This document shows, in pieces, positions 9,256 through 25,913 of a stretch of DNA of 64,000 nucleotides (positions are counted from its first letter, which is position 1; each line of letters starts with the position of its first letter). The notes under the pieces are model-generated. The model made no database searches. It had not been told where the DNA came from and saw only the letters and a program-made list of their open reading frames with translations. Source of the DNA: Cercospora beticola (taxonomy: Eukaryota; Ascomycota; Dothideomycetes; Mycosphaerellales; Mycosphaerellaceae); contig NC_088939.1 of NCBI RefSeq assembly GCF_033473495.1, positions 4,154,001-4,218,000 of the forward strand, read 5' to 3'. A program made the translations under genes and the position numbers.

Positions 9256-11429
9256 TCAGTCATCGATGATCATGACGGAGTCATCGTCGCCTTCGTGTTC
9301 GTCCATCGATAGCATCTGCATCGAGCTTCTACGACGTGAGGAGGCAGCATCATCGTCCACGTCCATCAAGTCCTCACCCTGCGCAGCATCGCCCTCAGTT
9401 GCACTATCTCCCTGAGCGACGGAAGCCATCATACCGAATGCGCTGCTCGTTGGCTGCTTCGATTCCTCCTCGCGCTGTCTCTTTGCAGCGAAATACTCAT
9501 CGAGGCTGCCCTTCTTTCCGTCAAGAACCTTCAATGCTTGACGCCATGCATTCACTTGCTTTCTATCGCGGGCTTCCTCCTTGGAACCAACGAATTTTCC
9601 ATTGATTTCGTGCAGGTCAAGTTGTTCTATGCGTGTCTCTGCCCAGAACCATGACTGGCCACTAGCGCGATCGATGCGAGTGTCATGAGCTCTTGAGTAA
9701 GCTCGCGCTTCTCGCATACTGTGTAGACCTTGCGATAATTCTAATGGCTGACTGCGAGCGACTTGCCCATTATTCGAAAGCCCCTTGTCGGATGTTGGAA
9801 ACCAGCGATGTAGAGCGTCCTTAGCAAGACAGCGGCCCAGCACCCTGGTGTAGGGCACCTCAAGCTTCTGCCGCTCGTTTGAAGGGTCAGTCACATTGAA
9901 CCAGTTCCCATAACCTGCAAGCTCGGATGGGAAGCCAGGTTGATTTGGCTTGGCGGGCGAAGCACCAATTCCCGCAAAGCTGCGTTTCGGATCCAGACTC
10001 CAAACCTTACCAGCAATGTGCAGGCACGTCGTGTAAGGATCTCCATCATCGTAATCATCGTCGCTGGATTCATCAAGCTTAACGAAGCGAAGGCGAATAG
10101 ATGACACCACCATGACATCCACGATGGCATCCTGTCGGCTGTCTTTTGGGCGAGGCTCGAGGCGAACCAGGTCGCCCATCATAATCAACTCAGGGCCAAT
10201 GTACACTCCGCGACAGAACAGTGTGGCTTCGGGCCAGCTACCTGTGAAATTGTACTTCCCAAGCAGGCTCCAAGAGCTCGCAACCGTCAATGCGTGCTTG
10301 ACCGTCGGATGCCAGTCCTGCTCGTCTGTGCTTCCCAGACACTCTCTCCAGTACAAGAATGGTCGGAGAGCATGAAGCGGTACGTATTTGTGCTGTGAGC
10401 TGTATGTTTTGGACTGGCTTCCCGGCTCGGGCAATGGCTCCACGCGGAAACCAGAATAAGTCACATTGTGTGTCTTGCTCGCTGGAACGCCAATCAGGTC
10501 ATCGTGCGACACCGACTCTATAGGCGATTGTGTTACCACTCCGGTTTCCCATCGATAGTGGTCAAGCCAGCCTTTCGAGTTCCGAGGCCGCAAGCATTTC
10601 GAGTTAGCATCCCATGCTAAGGTGTCTTCATGGCCGAGGGAACGGATGAATAGTACTAGTTCCCCAATTCTAGGTACGAAGCTGGGCTGCTGAGACCAAT
10701 CTTCAAGCATGCCCTGTAGCATCTGATGGCCTGCTCGCCAGTCCGGCGATAGTTGATCGATTACATTTTCACGCACGATCCCGTCGGGACCAGCGGCCTT
10801 CACTTTGTCGAGAAGAATACGGTAATAATCCGGAATGCCTTCTGGGTCAGCTTGCTTGCCGCGTTGTGGTGTCTCTGAATCTGAGTCGAAAGTATTCTGC
10901 GTCTTTCGTGCAGCGACTTTAACAGGTTTGGCAACTGCTGACGTCGATGAAGGACCAAAGTGGCGCGACTGTAGTCCAGAACTACCGGATGTGAGCGAGC
11001 CACTTCTATTCGTCTTGGTTTTCTTCCGGCCGCCCGTGCACAACACACACAGGCACCCATGTGCACTGCCGTGTGCGATAAGATGTTGGAAGTGAGGCCA
11101 CGCTTCATTTAGCGATCGAAAGTCCTTTCCACTCGGATGGCCAGCGATATCTGCGCAATCAGGTTAACGAGTTCTCTACAATGTTACGGGCCCAGCTTAC
11201 ATCGATCGACGTGTTTACTATCCCCTCGTCGCTTCTCCCACCCTGAATAGCCGGCAGGCATGCGATCCAATCTGTACACAACACCTGGTTGCGCTTGGCC
11301 GCGCTCTCTCATCCATAGTTCTCCAAGGCGCTCTTCGAAGTAGCCATCATTGCGAGAGCGATCCTTGCTCGACGCATGCTGGCCATCTGAGTCATTCCAG
11401 ACGGGGATGGTGACCACATTTCTGGCCAT
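9256..11429 (-). CDS. clr2: Clr2-like transcriptional silencing protein
   Basis: Homologue of fission yeast Clr2, a scaffold of the SHREC histone deacetylase/remodeller complex that silences heterochromatin. Two exons: 11201-11429 and 9256-11150, intron 11151-11200 (50 nt, donor GTAAGC, acceptor GCGCAG), giving 707 residues. Exon 1 encodes the start of the Clr2 N-terminal domain (ERLGELWMRERGQAQPGVVY, then HVDR). Splicing restores the diagnostic YIAGHPSGKDFRSLNEAWPH and a CLCVLCTG cysteine motif. A winged-helix-like part (YYRILLDKVKAAGPDGIVRE) and the large Clr2 transcription-silencing domain follow (about residues 230-560). The C-terminus is acidic (DVDDDAASS, DEHEGDDDSVMIIDD). Recruitment to chromatin is inferred from the family; the split N-terminal motif is strong support for the splice. 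Confidence 0.9.
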
Positions 11430-12197
11430 GTTGGCTGGCGCGGCGCGTGCAGTCGCTTAACACGATGTCGGTGGTCGGGCGTGCCAAGTTCAAAGTTGGA
11501 AGAGAGAAAGCCGACAAACTTCAGTTGGACGTGGCTAGAGGTGAGTGCATGTCAAGGAACAAGCAACGGCCTCATCGAGCCACTTCCTATGGAAGGTGGC
11601 TAACGATGGTGCATGCGCATGCCCTCAGTCGCAATCCTGATGCGACCGGCAGCGACGAGAAGCACCCTCCCTCACTTGTCAAGCAACACTGTCACGGCGG
11701 GAAGAGCGTCTTGTGTGTCTTGAATCACGACTACTGCTATACCGGATAGCCACGTGGAAACGGTCATCAACGTGCATACAATGCGAGGTGAGAGATGCAG
11801 TTCTCAAATGAGACTCTCGAGAGGTTGGCCTGGCCGAGCACCACGCGACGCGCTGATTGGCTGTGCGCGGAAGCGTAATTAGGCGTCGCTCCCAAAATGA
11901 AGATGCGCTCTAACTACACCTCCCGCCCGTCTTCGATGGCACTATTGGCACTGCCGGCCCTATCGCGAAGATGGCTGAAGATGTATATAGGAGCTCTGTA
12001 GATCGCGACCCATCGCCTTTCATCATCAACAAGTCCTCCACCACAATCCGCCTTCCACCGTTCCACCATCTCATTGCTTTGCCTATCAATGCAAGCCACT
12101 GGCGCCGCCATCCACTGATCTCGAAGCTTAACAGACGGCGCAGAAGACCTCCTCTTCCCCTCACCGCGCTGCTCGCACGAACGTCCTCTCGCCCGCC
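11430..12197. other. Divergent intergenic region between clr2 and a membrane-protein gene
   Basis: 768 bp containing both promoters. A small 100-codon frame at 11447-11749 overlaps the clr2 upstream region but shows no domain and probably is not a gene. A TATA box sits at 11984-11989. Confidence 0.5.
11984..11989 (+). promoter_or_regulatory. Candidate TATA box for the gene at 12198
   Basis: TATATA in the context ATGTATATAGG, about 210 bp before the ATG. This distance would imply a 5' UTR of some 150 nt. Position and match are compatible with a TATA element; no transcript start is visible. Confidence 0.4.
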
Positions 12198-13373
12198 ATG
12201 AACCGCTCACGGCCGGGGAGCGCAAGCAATTCGAGGCCATCATCGTCGCGACAGTCCGAGGTCAACTCCATCATGGCGACAGCCGCTCCTAAACCGCCGA
12301 TCCCGCGAAAGAGCGCGTTGCGACAGAGTGCTTCTGAGCAGTCCTTGCACGCCCTACCCTACCCGCTTTCGCCCGTGACGAACGTTCATGCGCATAAAGA
12401 CAGCTACGAAACTGGGCGGACGGCTCCTCCAGCATACGAATGGGTTCCAGAGCCTGTGGCCGGCGACAGCGACGACAACAGGCCAGTGGAAGGCGAGAAG
12501 CTCGCAGCTCTGCGACGGTCAGGCGGCTACCAGAGAAAGAATCCTTTCAGTTGGCGAAGGCGGACATGGCTCATTATTGCTGGCGTGGCATTGCTCGCAA
12601 TCGCCTTGATAGTGGGTCTTGCAGTTGGCCTGACAGTTGGACGGAGTGGTTCAAATTCAAACAACGGAGCCGCACAAAACACGTCAGATCCAACCAGTTC
12701 GGGCGGTGCGGACCAACAGCCGTTCCCCATCGGCCAGTACAGCATGATCACCAGGCTTCAGACCTTAAACAGCAGCTGCACTTCGGTCGCAGAGACCTGG
12801 AATTGTTTCCCGTACCAGGTCTACGATCCAGCAAACGCAGCTACGTCAGATGGCAGCAGGTCGATATACAACTGGGTCATCTCGAATACCTCCTCCACGT
12901 ATGCCACAATTGGCTCAGGCTCAACTTCAGACGACGGCGAACCTGCCAATCTCACTATCAGCTCAACGAGCAATCCTTTCAGCTTGATGTTCGAGGACAC
13001 ACCACTTACTTACATTTCGCCTAAATCAAATTCAAGCTCCGCTCGATATACCTTCCGTATTGACATGGACAAGGCATTCAATCCTCCAGTATCGCTGGCC
13101 GCTAACAATGTCGCGACCCAATGCTACTTCAACCAAACGAGCCTCACCGGCACTCTCTATCTTTCAGCACCTCGAACATACCCAGAATCGAATAATTCGG
13201 ACGGCGGTTTGCAATGGCCCTACGCAATAGACATCCGGCAGAGCAGTCCAGGCGGAACCGACGTTCCGGCTTGCTACGAATTCGTCCAGGGCCAACAGGG
13301 GGCTCGCATAACTTCTGGACTGACACCACAGTCTGTGGACACAGAATGTTCCTGCGACTATCGCAACTATTGA
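12198..13373 (+). CDS. Single-pass type II membrane glycoprotein, function unknown
   Basis: 391 residues, no intron. Residues 1-120 are polar, Ser/Pro-rich and probably disordered and cytoplasmic, ending in a basic stop-transfer flank (NPFSWRRR). One transmembrane helix follows (TWLIIAGVALLAIALIVGLAVGL, about 123-145). The remaining 245 residues are rich in Asn-X-Ser/Thr sites and contain several cysteines, so they should be luminal or extracellular. Similar fungal proteins carry the label 'tat pathway signal sequence domain protein', which is an annotation artefact and says nothing about function. I recognise no catalytic motif. It lies head-to-head with the Clr2 gene. Confidence 0.85.
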   Translation: MNRSRPGSASNSRPSSSRQSEVNSIMATAAPKPPIPRKSALRQSASEQSLHALPYPLSPVTNVHAHKDSYETGRTAPPAYEWVPEPVAGDSDDNRPVEGEKLAALRRSGGYQRKNPFSWRRRTWLIIAGVALLAIALIVGLAVGLTVGRSGSNSNNGAAQNTSDPTSSGGADQQPFPIGQYSMITRLQTLNSSCTSVAETWNCFPYQVYDPANAATSDGSRSIYNWVISNTSSTYATIGSGSTSDDGEPANLTISSTSNPFSLMFEDTPLTYISPKSNSSSARYTFRIDMDKAFNPPVSLAANNVATQCYFNQTSLTGTLYLSAPRTYPESNNSDGGLQWPYAIDIRQSSPGGTDVPACYEFVQGQQGARITSGLTPQSVDTECSCDYRNY

Positions 13374-15087
13374 CCGATCTCTTTCGTGCTTTTTGTTTTT
13401 ATTTGATTTGATTTGAGACGACCTGATGCTGATAAGATACCCTGCTACTATTTGGCGATGATTGCCGGCGCATTGAACGTTAATGTATATAGAAATGTGA
13501 GCTTCGCGTGGAAGATGCCGCGCGAGGAAACGTACAGAGCAAGTACAAGACTCTGGTCGTTTAGACGCTGTCGACTCTGAAACGGAACCTTCAGTCACCA
13601 TGCTGACTTTCACGACTCGGATGTGTCCGGACCGATCATCCTCGAGTTCTACCCACACAACCCAACAAATGCAGGTCGAAGTGCTTTGCGGACACAGATT
13701 CAACGCAAGCACGATGCCTTTCCGATCTAGACGGCCTTCGCTGCAATGCATGCGCTGGCAGTGCTGTACAGTACGCGCCCTCGCTGCAGGTAGCTCCACC
13801 TGAGTCTGCACAGCATTCCAACGCCTATGACTCGCTGAGACATAGCTAGGAGCTCCACTTTCACATGCGTAGACTGCAGCCGCATTGTGGGGTGTCTGTC
13901 TCAGCACGAGCAGTAAGCTCTGCCGGCGGCCGCACCCTGGACGCAGAGAGTTCGCATTTCATGCAGTTGGAGTCGGAGATCGAATGCTCGGGTTATATTG
14001 CATGGTATTCTGTGGCACTTGTCGGGCTGAGTAACGAGGGCTCGTGGCGATGCGGGACTAGAAGTACAGTGATTATTATTACTGCAGAAGGATCACTGGG
14101 TTTCTATTCTCTTTGTTCTCGGATCTTCTACCACCACGAGTGTCGGTCAATAAGCTGTCTCGAATGCTGGATACATGATTTGTTATCAACCAACAATATC
14201 ACTGGACTGCTCTGCACGTTACATTTCGGACTCGAGAAACACACTGCCTAAGTTATTATGCGAGTCGATTCCAGCAACATGGCCATAACCACGACGACGG
14301 AATGCACTCCAAACCTCCAGGCTGAAGAAGATTACAAGCGGAAACGACTACCAGAACATGATACCTCCGATCGAGCTCCCAGAATAGGGTTCACACAATT
14401 ACTCTTGCCGCTTTTCCTCGCCTGGATCAGCAATTGCCAAAAGACGATGGTTGTCGTGCTTCCCACCATCATTGCTCGAATCATTCAAGCAGCAGTATTG
14501 GTTTCTCTGCTCAACTACTGCGGAGATTCAGAATCCACAAGGTCGTATAATGGCAGGCGAACAACAACCCGGTCCTTCGGCTTCTTCATTCAGGCACTTT
14601 GTGTGCTGTTTATGATCGATATTCTGCGCCTCGACCCGACGGAGGCGAGAGGGCTGGTAAGCACATCGGATTGGCGGAGTGAGACTGCCGAGTTGTTCCG
14701 AAGGTGATGGGAAGTCGGTATGCTGGTTGACGGGGATACAAATGAAGAGGAGATTGCCAACGATGTCTGGAGTGGTGGGTTACAGTTGGAGAGGAGACTT
14801 TCAGGATCGCGAGCGCCACCAGTCAACGAGGCATGGGATGGTGGTCCACTGCACAACATGTCCCTTCTCAGAGTCCGACGAGATTCACGATTTTGCTGCT
14901 TGAGATGCTGGATAGTGCTGTTGAGGCTTTGGGCAGTACTGTGGAAGGATGCACCAATGCTGAAACTGCCTTTGGGCGCTGTTGGTGTTGTGGCGAGTGT
15001 CGTAATAGTACATGGATATCTGTACATGATGTATCTTCACCGGCCCAGTTCTGAGGCTTTTCCTGCGCTATGCAAATGCTCCATCTT
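13374..15087. other. Gene-poor region with one hydrophobic open frame of doubtful status
   Basis: 1.7 kb between convergent genes. A plus-strand frame 14258-14707 starts at an ATG and encodes two hydrophobic stretches (LLLPLFLAWI and FFIQALCVLFMIDIL). A GTAAGC donor at 14657 could link it to downstream frames (acceptor at 14714), which would add about 62 residues. No family motif appears in any version. It may be a chance frame, a decayed membrane-protein gene or a lineage-specific gene. The rest of the region holds nothing I recognise. Confidence 0.3.
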
Positions 15088-16239
15088 CTACAAGGTAATT
15101 TCGCCCTTCCATGTTCCATCGGTCAAACCAAGTGTCTCAACCAGGTTCTGCCACCGCGGCCCACCTCTTTCCTTTCTGCGCAAATATTTCAAGAGTTTTG
15201 CTCTGCGATGAACCAGTAATCTGAGGTTTCTCTTGTTGACTTTGTCCATCGTGCCTCTCGTCTCCAGGAAGTCTGCAACGGCACGAATCTTAGCGGTCAG
15301 GATGGCAATCTGCACTTCGCTGCTGCCAGTGTCTGCTCCAACACGTTCCACCTTTTGCTGCTCGCCGCCGGTTACACCCGCAGAGGTTGGTTTCGGAGGC
15401 AGTGTCTGCTCCGTGTTATGACGCCCGAAGACGTCTATGCATCTCTGCTTGTTCACTCTCAGCCGATCTTTACTGCTTCCCAGTGCTAAGCTCGAGATTC
15501 GTCTCAATGCCTCCTGCGCGGTCGCGTGTTCCTCCTCCAATATCTTCTTCCGAGCTGCTGGACTCATGCCGGTAGTGAAGTCCTTCATCGTTTCTGCGGC
15601 GCGCTCCCAGTCGGGGTTGTTCGCATCCGCGTCTCTGGCACCACCAAGGATTCCGCTAATCTCAGCATCGAGTCCGCGCGACTCTTTCCCGCCATCTCTT
15701 CGGGCCTTTTTTCCCTCGGCTTCTTCTGGCTCGTCTTGCGCAGCAGGAGTAGTCAGCCATTGGCTCTTCCCTAACCCGCGAGCCAATTCCTCTTTGGTCA
15801 AGTAGAAGTTGAGGTGATTGTCTGTCTCCGTCTTGGGTCCAATGGCATCTTCAGATGGTGACTTCGAACTCCGGACTTGCGTCGAAGGGGTGTCTGCCGA
15901 GGGCTCGGGAGGGAGGGCAGTGTCGAAGGAGCGTACGAAAGGCGTGGTGAGACCGCGAACAGGGTCGCCTAGACTGCTGGCCCGCTCCTTCTTCAGTACC
16001 TCCTGTCTACTCAAATTCGCAGCTTTCTTCGCTCGCGCTTGCGCAATGGCATATGGATCGCGATGTTTCCGTCGTTGCGTGACTGTGGACGCTTGGGAGC
16101 AGGGTGTGGAGGAGAAAGATCGCGTGGCCGTGGAAGGGGGTGCTGCTGGCACATGTCAACATTAATGTATCGATCTCCGACAGGCTCACGTACTGCTCTG
16201 TGCCCGCAGGCAGGTGGCGATCGGTATTCGAGGCGGCAT
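15088..16239 (-). CDS. MRPS28: Mitochondrial small-subunit ribosomal protein uS15m
   Basis: Component of the mitochondrial 37S ribosomal subunit. The large exon (15088-16145) has no ATG at its 5' end and is closed by a stop upstream. A 46-nt first exon (16194-16239) supplies the start. Intron 16146-16193 (48 nt) has donor GTACGT, a TTGAC branch and acceptor GCCAG. The spliced N-terminus (MPPRIPIATCLRAQSTAP, then TATRSFSSTPC) is basic, lacks acidic residues and is a textbook mitochondrial presequence. The uS15 core sits at the C-terminus (about 285-355: DTGSSEVQIAILTAKIRAV, HRRAKLLKYLRRKE). The 367-residue length with a long variable middle is usual for fungal uS15m. It shares a promoter with RPS0. 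Confidence 0.92.
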
Positions 16240-16470
16240 GATGGATGCTGTTTCTATGCTCGCTGGGCGCCATCAACGCTCACTTGTGCTCGCTCAAGGA
16301 CGCCGCGGGGATGCCAAGTGTTGTGTCCTGAGGCAGACACGAAAACGACCGTGCACGCACTTCTGTAAATTGATGCTCCGAACAGCCCACCACCAGCAGC
16401 ATCGAGGACTTCGCGACAACACCACACCACCCGTCTTCGACCGCCCAACACCTCGCCCTCAACCGCGAAG
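16240..16470. promoter_or_regulatory. Bidirectional promoter of mitochondrial uS15 and cytosolic RPS0
   Basis: Only 231 bp separate the two start codons, which point away from each other, so this segment must contain both promoters and both 5' UTRs. The RPS0-proximal 60 bp are C-rich (ACCACACCACCCGTC), typical of highly transcribed fungal ribosomal-protein leaders. No TATA box is apparent. Confidence 0.65.
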
Positions 16471-17539
16471 ATGGCCACTCCAAAGAACCTCCCATCGGTG
16501 TTCAACGCCACTGCCCAGGACATTGAGATGCTCCTGTCGGCTCAGGCTCACATTGGCAGCAAGAACTTGCAGGTGCACATGGAGCCATACCTCTGGAAGA
16601 CTCGCCCAGACGGTGTCAATGTCATCAACATTGGCAAGACCTGGTATGTGAATATTTCTGCAGCCAGTTCGGCTGAGGCGGCGCACATACGCGCATTGCG
16701 AGCGAATTTGCGACTCTTATTGCATTTGCTCCGCCTGATATGCCCTGGCAAAAATTGAGCCGGCAGAGTACTAATGCGCGCACAGGGAGAAGATTGTCCT
16801 CGCTGCCCGCATCATCGCCGCTATCGACAACCCAGCTGACATTGCTGTCATCTCTGCTCGTCCATACGGTCAGCGTGCTGTCCTGAAGTTCGCCGCCCAC
16901 ACCGGTGCCTCCGCCATTGCCGGTCGCTTCACCCCCGGTAACTTCACCAACTACATCACTCGCTCGTTCAAGGAGCCACGCCTCATCATCGTCACCGACC
17001 CACGCACCGATGCCCAGGCCATCAAGGAGGCCTCGTACGTCAACATCCCAGTCATCGCCCTTTGCGACACCGACTCCCCAACCGAGTACGTCGATGTTGC
17101 CATCCCAACGAACAACAAGGGTCGTCATGCCATTGGTCTGATCTGGTGGATGCTCGCCCGTGAGGTCCTCCGTCTCCGTGGTACTCTTGCCAGCCGTGAG
17201 ACCGAGTGGGACGTCATGACCGATCTGTACTTCTACCGTGACCCAGAGGCGGAGGAGAACAAGGACTCTGCTGGCCAGGACGAGGCCAAGGTGCCAGGTG
17301 CCGACGAGGTTGGCCCAGGCGCCGTCGAGAGCGGATTCAACAACGAGTGGGAGGTTGGCAATGCTGGCAGCTCCGCTTTCGCTGCTGCTTCGGGTACTGC
17401 TGGTGCTCAGGCCGCATCCACTTGGGATGCTGAGGGTGCTGACTGGGCTGCTGCCAGCGCTCCAGTCGAGACCGGCAACCAGGGCTGGGCTGCTGACGGC
17501 AACACCGGCGCTGCGACTGCTCCAGACAACCAGTGGTAG
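16471..17539 (+). CDS. RPS0: 40S ribosomal protein S0 (uS2)
   Basis: Cytosolic small-subunit protein needed for 20S pre-rRNA maturation and 40S assembly. Exons 16471-16643 and 16786-17539; intron 16644-16785 (142 nt, donor GTATGT, perfect TACTAAT branch site, acceptor CACAG). The product has 308 residues. The join TG|G restores the invariant [20 protein letters not shown]. Further uS2 landmarks are [31 protein letters not shown] and [17 protein letters not shown]. The C-terminal third is the eukaryote-specific Ala/Trp/Gly-rich tail ending APDNQW. Codon use is strongly biased toward C-ending codons, as expected for high expression. The intron is the longest among the housekeeping genes here apart from transport genes. 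Confidence 0.97.
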
Positions 17540-23013
<5,474 letters not shown>

Positions 23014-23172
23014 TGAGCAGGAGGTCCAAGGGAGATCGTTCATGTACAGTACATTTTTCGGCACTCGTCATGCAGAATTCAACTTCTACAGCAATGTAAA
23101 TGCTCTTGAATTCTGTCATTAGCTCTTCCTCAGACTTTCTTCTCTCTGACCTCGACGTCCGCACTAACACCT

Positions 23173-23942
23173 TCAGTCATAAGGCCTCATAACCTCATTC
23201 CCCTCAACCGCCTCCTTAAACCCGGGAATCGCAGTCGTATGACACCAAGGTTTCGCCTCAATCTCCTTCTGAATCACCCCAGCAAAACACCCCGACCACT
23301 TCATCCTCGGAAACTTCTCCACGACCTGCTCAATCACATCTCGATGAATCAAATACGGCTGCCAGCCCATATTATCAAACTCCGTTGCAAGTTGAACTAA
23401 TTGACCCATTCGAGAAATGGTGCCTGTTTCGCCAGGATCTTGGTGACGAATGATGGCTTCACAGACACTTTCGGCTTGAGCTTGAGGGGCGCCGAAGGAT
23501 TGGAGTTTTTGGAGGGCGAGGAATCCGCCGTGGAATTCGAAGGAGAGGTGGGTGGAGTTCAGGTTCTCTGAGGTGGTGGAAATGTCGTGGAAGAGGCATG
23601 TCAAGGCCCAAGTTTCGAAGAAGGAAGGGGAGGAGGACCAGGCGGGGAAGTGTTGGGTTATGATGGCGTGGCCTGGAGAGTGGTGAGAATGGTTTATTTG
23701 ATATTATTGTTGAGAAGTTGCGACGTACCATAGCAGTAGACGCGGAGACTGTGGTTATATGTCTCCTTGGGAAGATGTGCTTTGACATATTCGTCTGCTT
23801 TCTTGACTACGGATGTCTTGGGCCAGATAGCTTCGAAGTTGATGTCGATCGGTGCTGTCTTTGATTCGGCCTCGGAGGGAACATTGGACCTGTTTCGCGG
23901 CACTGCGTCCCAGCCGAATTCGGAAGTGTGTTGCTTCGACAT
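23173..23942 (-). CDS. Cyanamide hydratase-like HD-domain protein
   Basis: Two exons: 23729-23942 and 23173-23672, intron 23673-23728 (56 nt, donor GTACGT, acceptor TCCAG); 237 residues. The spliced sequence reads YNHSLRVYCYGHAII, then TCLFHDISTT (the HD metal-binding pair) and CEAIIRHQDPGETG. This pattern matches the fungal cyanamide hydratase family, which includes Myrothecium Cah and yeast Ddi2/Ddi3 and hydrates cyanamide to urea with zinc. The C-terminal block KPWCHTTAIPGF is also typical. The same fold is shared with other HD hydrolases, so the substrate is inferred. The gene ends 160 bp from the ARO1 stop, in convergent orientation, so the 3' UTRs may meet. Confidence 0.88.
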
Positions 23943-24211
23943 GTTGTTGACTCGTCTTTTGAGGCTTGTCGGTCAATCGACTGCTGTTCGCAACAATGAT
24001 ATTTATGACCTTGAAGTGATGCACCACGAGTGACGTACCATTTGTCATGGCTGTGGAGCGGCTTAGTCGGCACGCCCTGTACTGTAGCAATTTGGCAGTC
24101 GCGCAGCGAGCAACTTCGCTCACTTGATCTGGAAAGTGAGATTCGATGTGTCACTCCTGCAATATGCTTCGATGAGACGAGTACAATGTGAGCGGAGCGA
24201 GCTAGTGAGAA

Positions 24212-25913
24212 CTAGCATTTAGCATGTAATCTCCCTTTGGCCTGAAGCATGCGCGCCGTGGTCAAAAGCCCGAATGCCGCTCCAGTAGCTATGGCAGACC
24301 AAAGTTGTGCCCCGAGATAACTGCCATCCATCGCGCCCTGCAGTGCGCCGCCGATCGATGGCCCAGTGAGCGCGGCAAACGATAAAATCCCAAACGCCAT
24401 GCCCAACCTCGTGCCGAATTTATTCATTTCCAGAGTGATGCTCGCTACCGTAGATGGCACCAGGCCTTGAAATGCGGCACAAACAATGCCATAGATTACG
24501 GTAAAGATGTAAAGACCAGTGTTGTCCCGCACTGCTATCCAGCTGAATGCGACAACCGTAAGAACGAGGAGAATGGGCACCTGGGTATTCAGCTGTCCAA
24601 AACGGTCGGCGAAGAATGACGGTATGATTCTTGCGGGTAGGCCCACACCATTGATGATGATTGTGAGGTTCAGAGCAGAGGTGAAGGAAACGCCCGCCAC
24701 CTCAATAGCATAGGACGAAATCTGTTGACAGTGAGCACACATGAATGAGTCAAGCTTCGCAGTAGAACTTACGTAGTAAAGGGTGAAATAGATTGCCCAT
24801 ATTATGAAGAAACAGCACGCAGTCAGGAACACATACGTCGGTTCCTTGAATGCAGACAGGTCAACGATAGGCCCTGATCTTCGAGGTGGCAACCTTGGCC
24901 GCATGAAGATCATGACAATGATCAATAAGCCAAGGTTCAGAAACCCAAGAACGCGAGCGGTCCAAGCAAAGCCTAGCTTGGGCAAGAGTTGTTGAACGAG
25001 GACTGGGTATCTAGGGTTTATCGTTAGAAAATTGGTCGGTTCGAGCAGGTGTGTATGATAGAGTTGTAATCAACATTGTGACCAGAGAACTCAGTCATCA
25101 ACGATCGGCAACAACGGATACGAAGGCCTTCAGAGACTTACATTATGCCACCTACACTGTTGCCAGCGCTAGCCATGCCCATGGCTAAGGCTCGCCTGCC
25201 GCTAAAATAAGTGCCAATCAGGCCCATGGCAGGTGTGAAGAATATCCCGCCGCCTAAGCCAGTCATTATGCCTTGGGTCAGCATCAGTTGCCAATACTGC
25301 GTGGATAAGCTGAAAGTTGATTAGCCATCGTTCGAGCGACTTGTCTAGGTCGATGGGATGGCTACCTAGTGAGAAAAATCCCCAGGACCTGGACTGTCGC
25401 ACCAATAATGAGTGCTGGCATGAAAAAGCCTGCATCGAGAGCGCGTCCAGAGAAAACACCAATGAAGAATGTCAGGAAATTCTGTACGGAGCCGATCCAG
25501 GACACAGTCGAGGCTGGAAGGCCCAGGTTCAAAGTGTAATACGATTGGAAGGCGCCATACGAATTGACCAATCCCCAAGTGGTCATGGCACAAATTGCAC
25601 CCATGGCGACCTGCGTCCATGCGTGAAGACCTCCATCTGGCGGTGGAGGAGGATCTACGATGGAATGCGTGGTCAAGCGTGAGGCGACCTTGGCGAGAAC
25701 ATTGCTTGCAGTTCTCCTGAGGTCGTGGGATGCCCTCGTCGTGGACAACTTGGTGGATCGTATTTCATCTGGATCTTGGAGCGAGGCTTCCTCATGTTGT
25801 TCGATGCGGTCGAAATCGTCGTGCGAGGAGAAGGATTCGCCACTGCCGGCAGTGGATGTAAGGTCCCGCTCGCCCTTTTCGGCTTGATCGTAAGGCTCGT
25901 GTGGCTTTGACAT
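24212..25913 (-). CDS. MFS transporter, monocarboxylate-permease-like (MCT/Mch type)
   Basis: Four exons, 25366-25913, 25142-25309, 24773-25010 and 24212-24721, with introns of 56, 131 and 51 nt. The product has 487 residues. The first 85 residues are hydrophilic. The MCT entry motif PPPPDGGLHAWTQV precedes the first helix, and twelve hydrophobic segments can be counted across the joined exons (for example FLNLGLLIIVMIFM and FLTACCFFIIWAIYFTLYY). Splicing restores continuous helices at all three joins, e.g. FLTSLSTQYWQLMLTQG and VGGIIYPVLVQQLLPKLG. Fungal members of this family move monocarboxylates, riboflavin or unknown solutes; the substrate cannot be read from sequence. It sits between cyanamide hydratase and an amidase. 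Confidence 0.88.

Noticed and set aside
11447..11749. 100-codon frame upstream of clr2
   Set aside because: No domain, overlaps the promoter region and shows no conserved-looking segment.
16644..16785. snoRNA hosted in the 142-nt RPS0 intron
   Set aside because: No paired C/D boxes or H/ACA motif; the extra length alone is not evidence.
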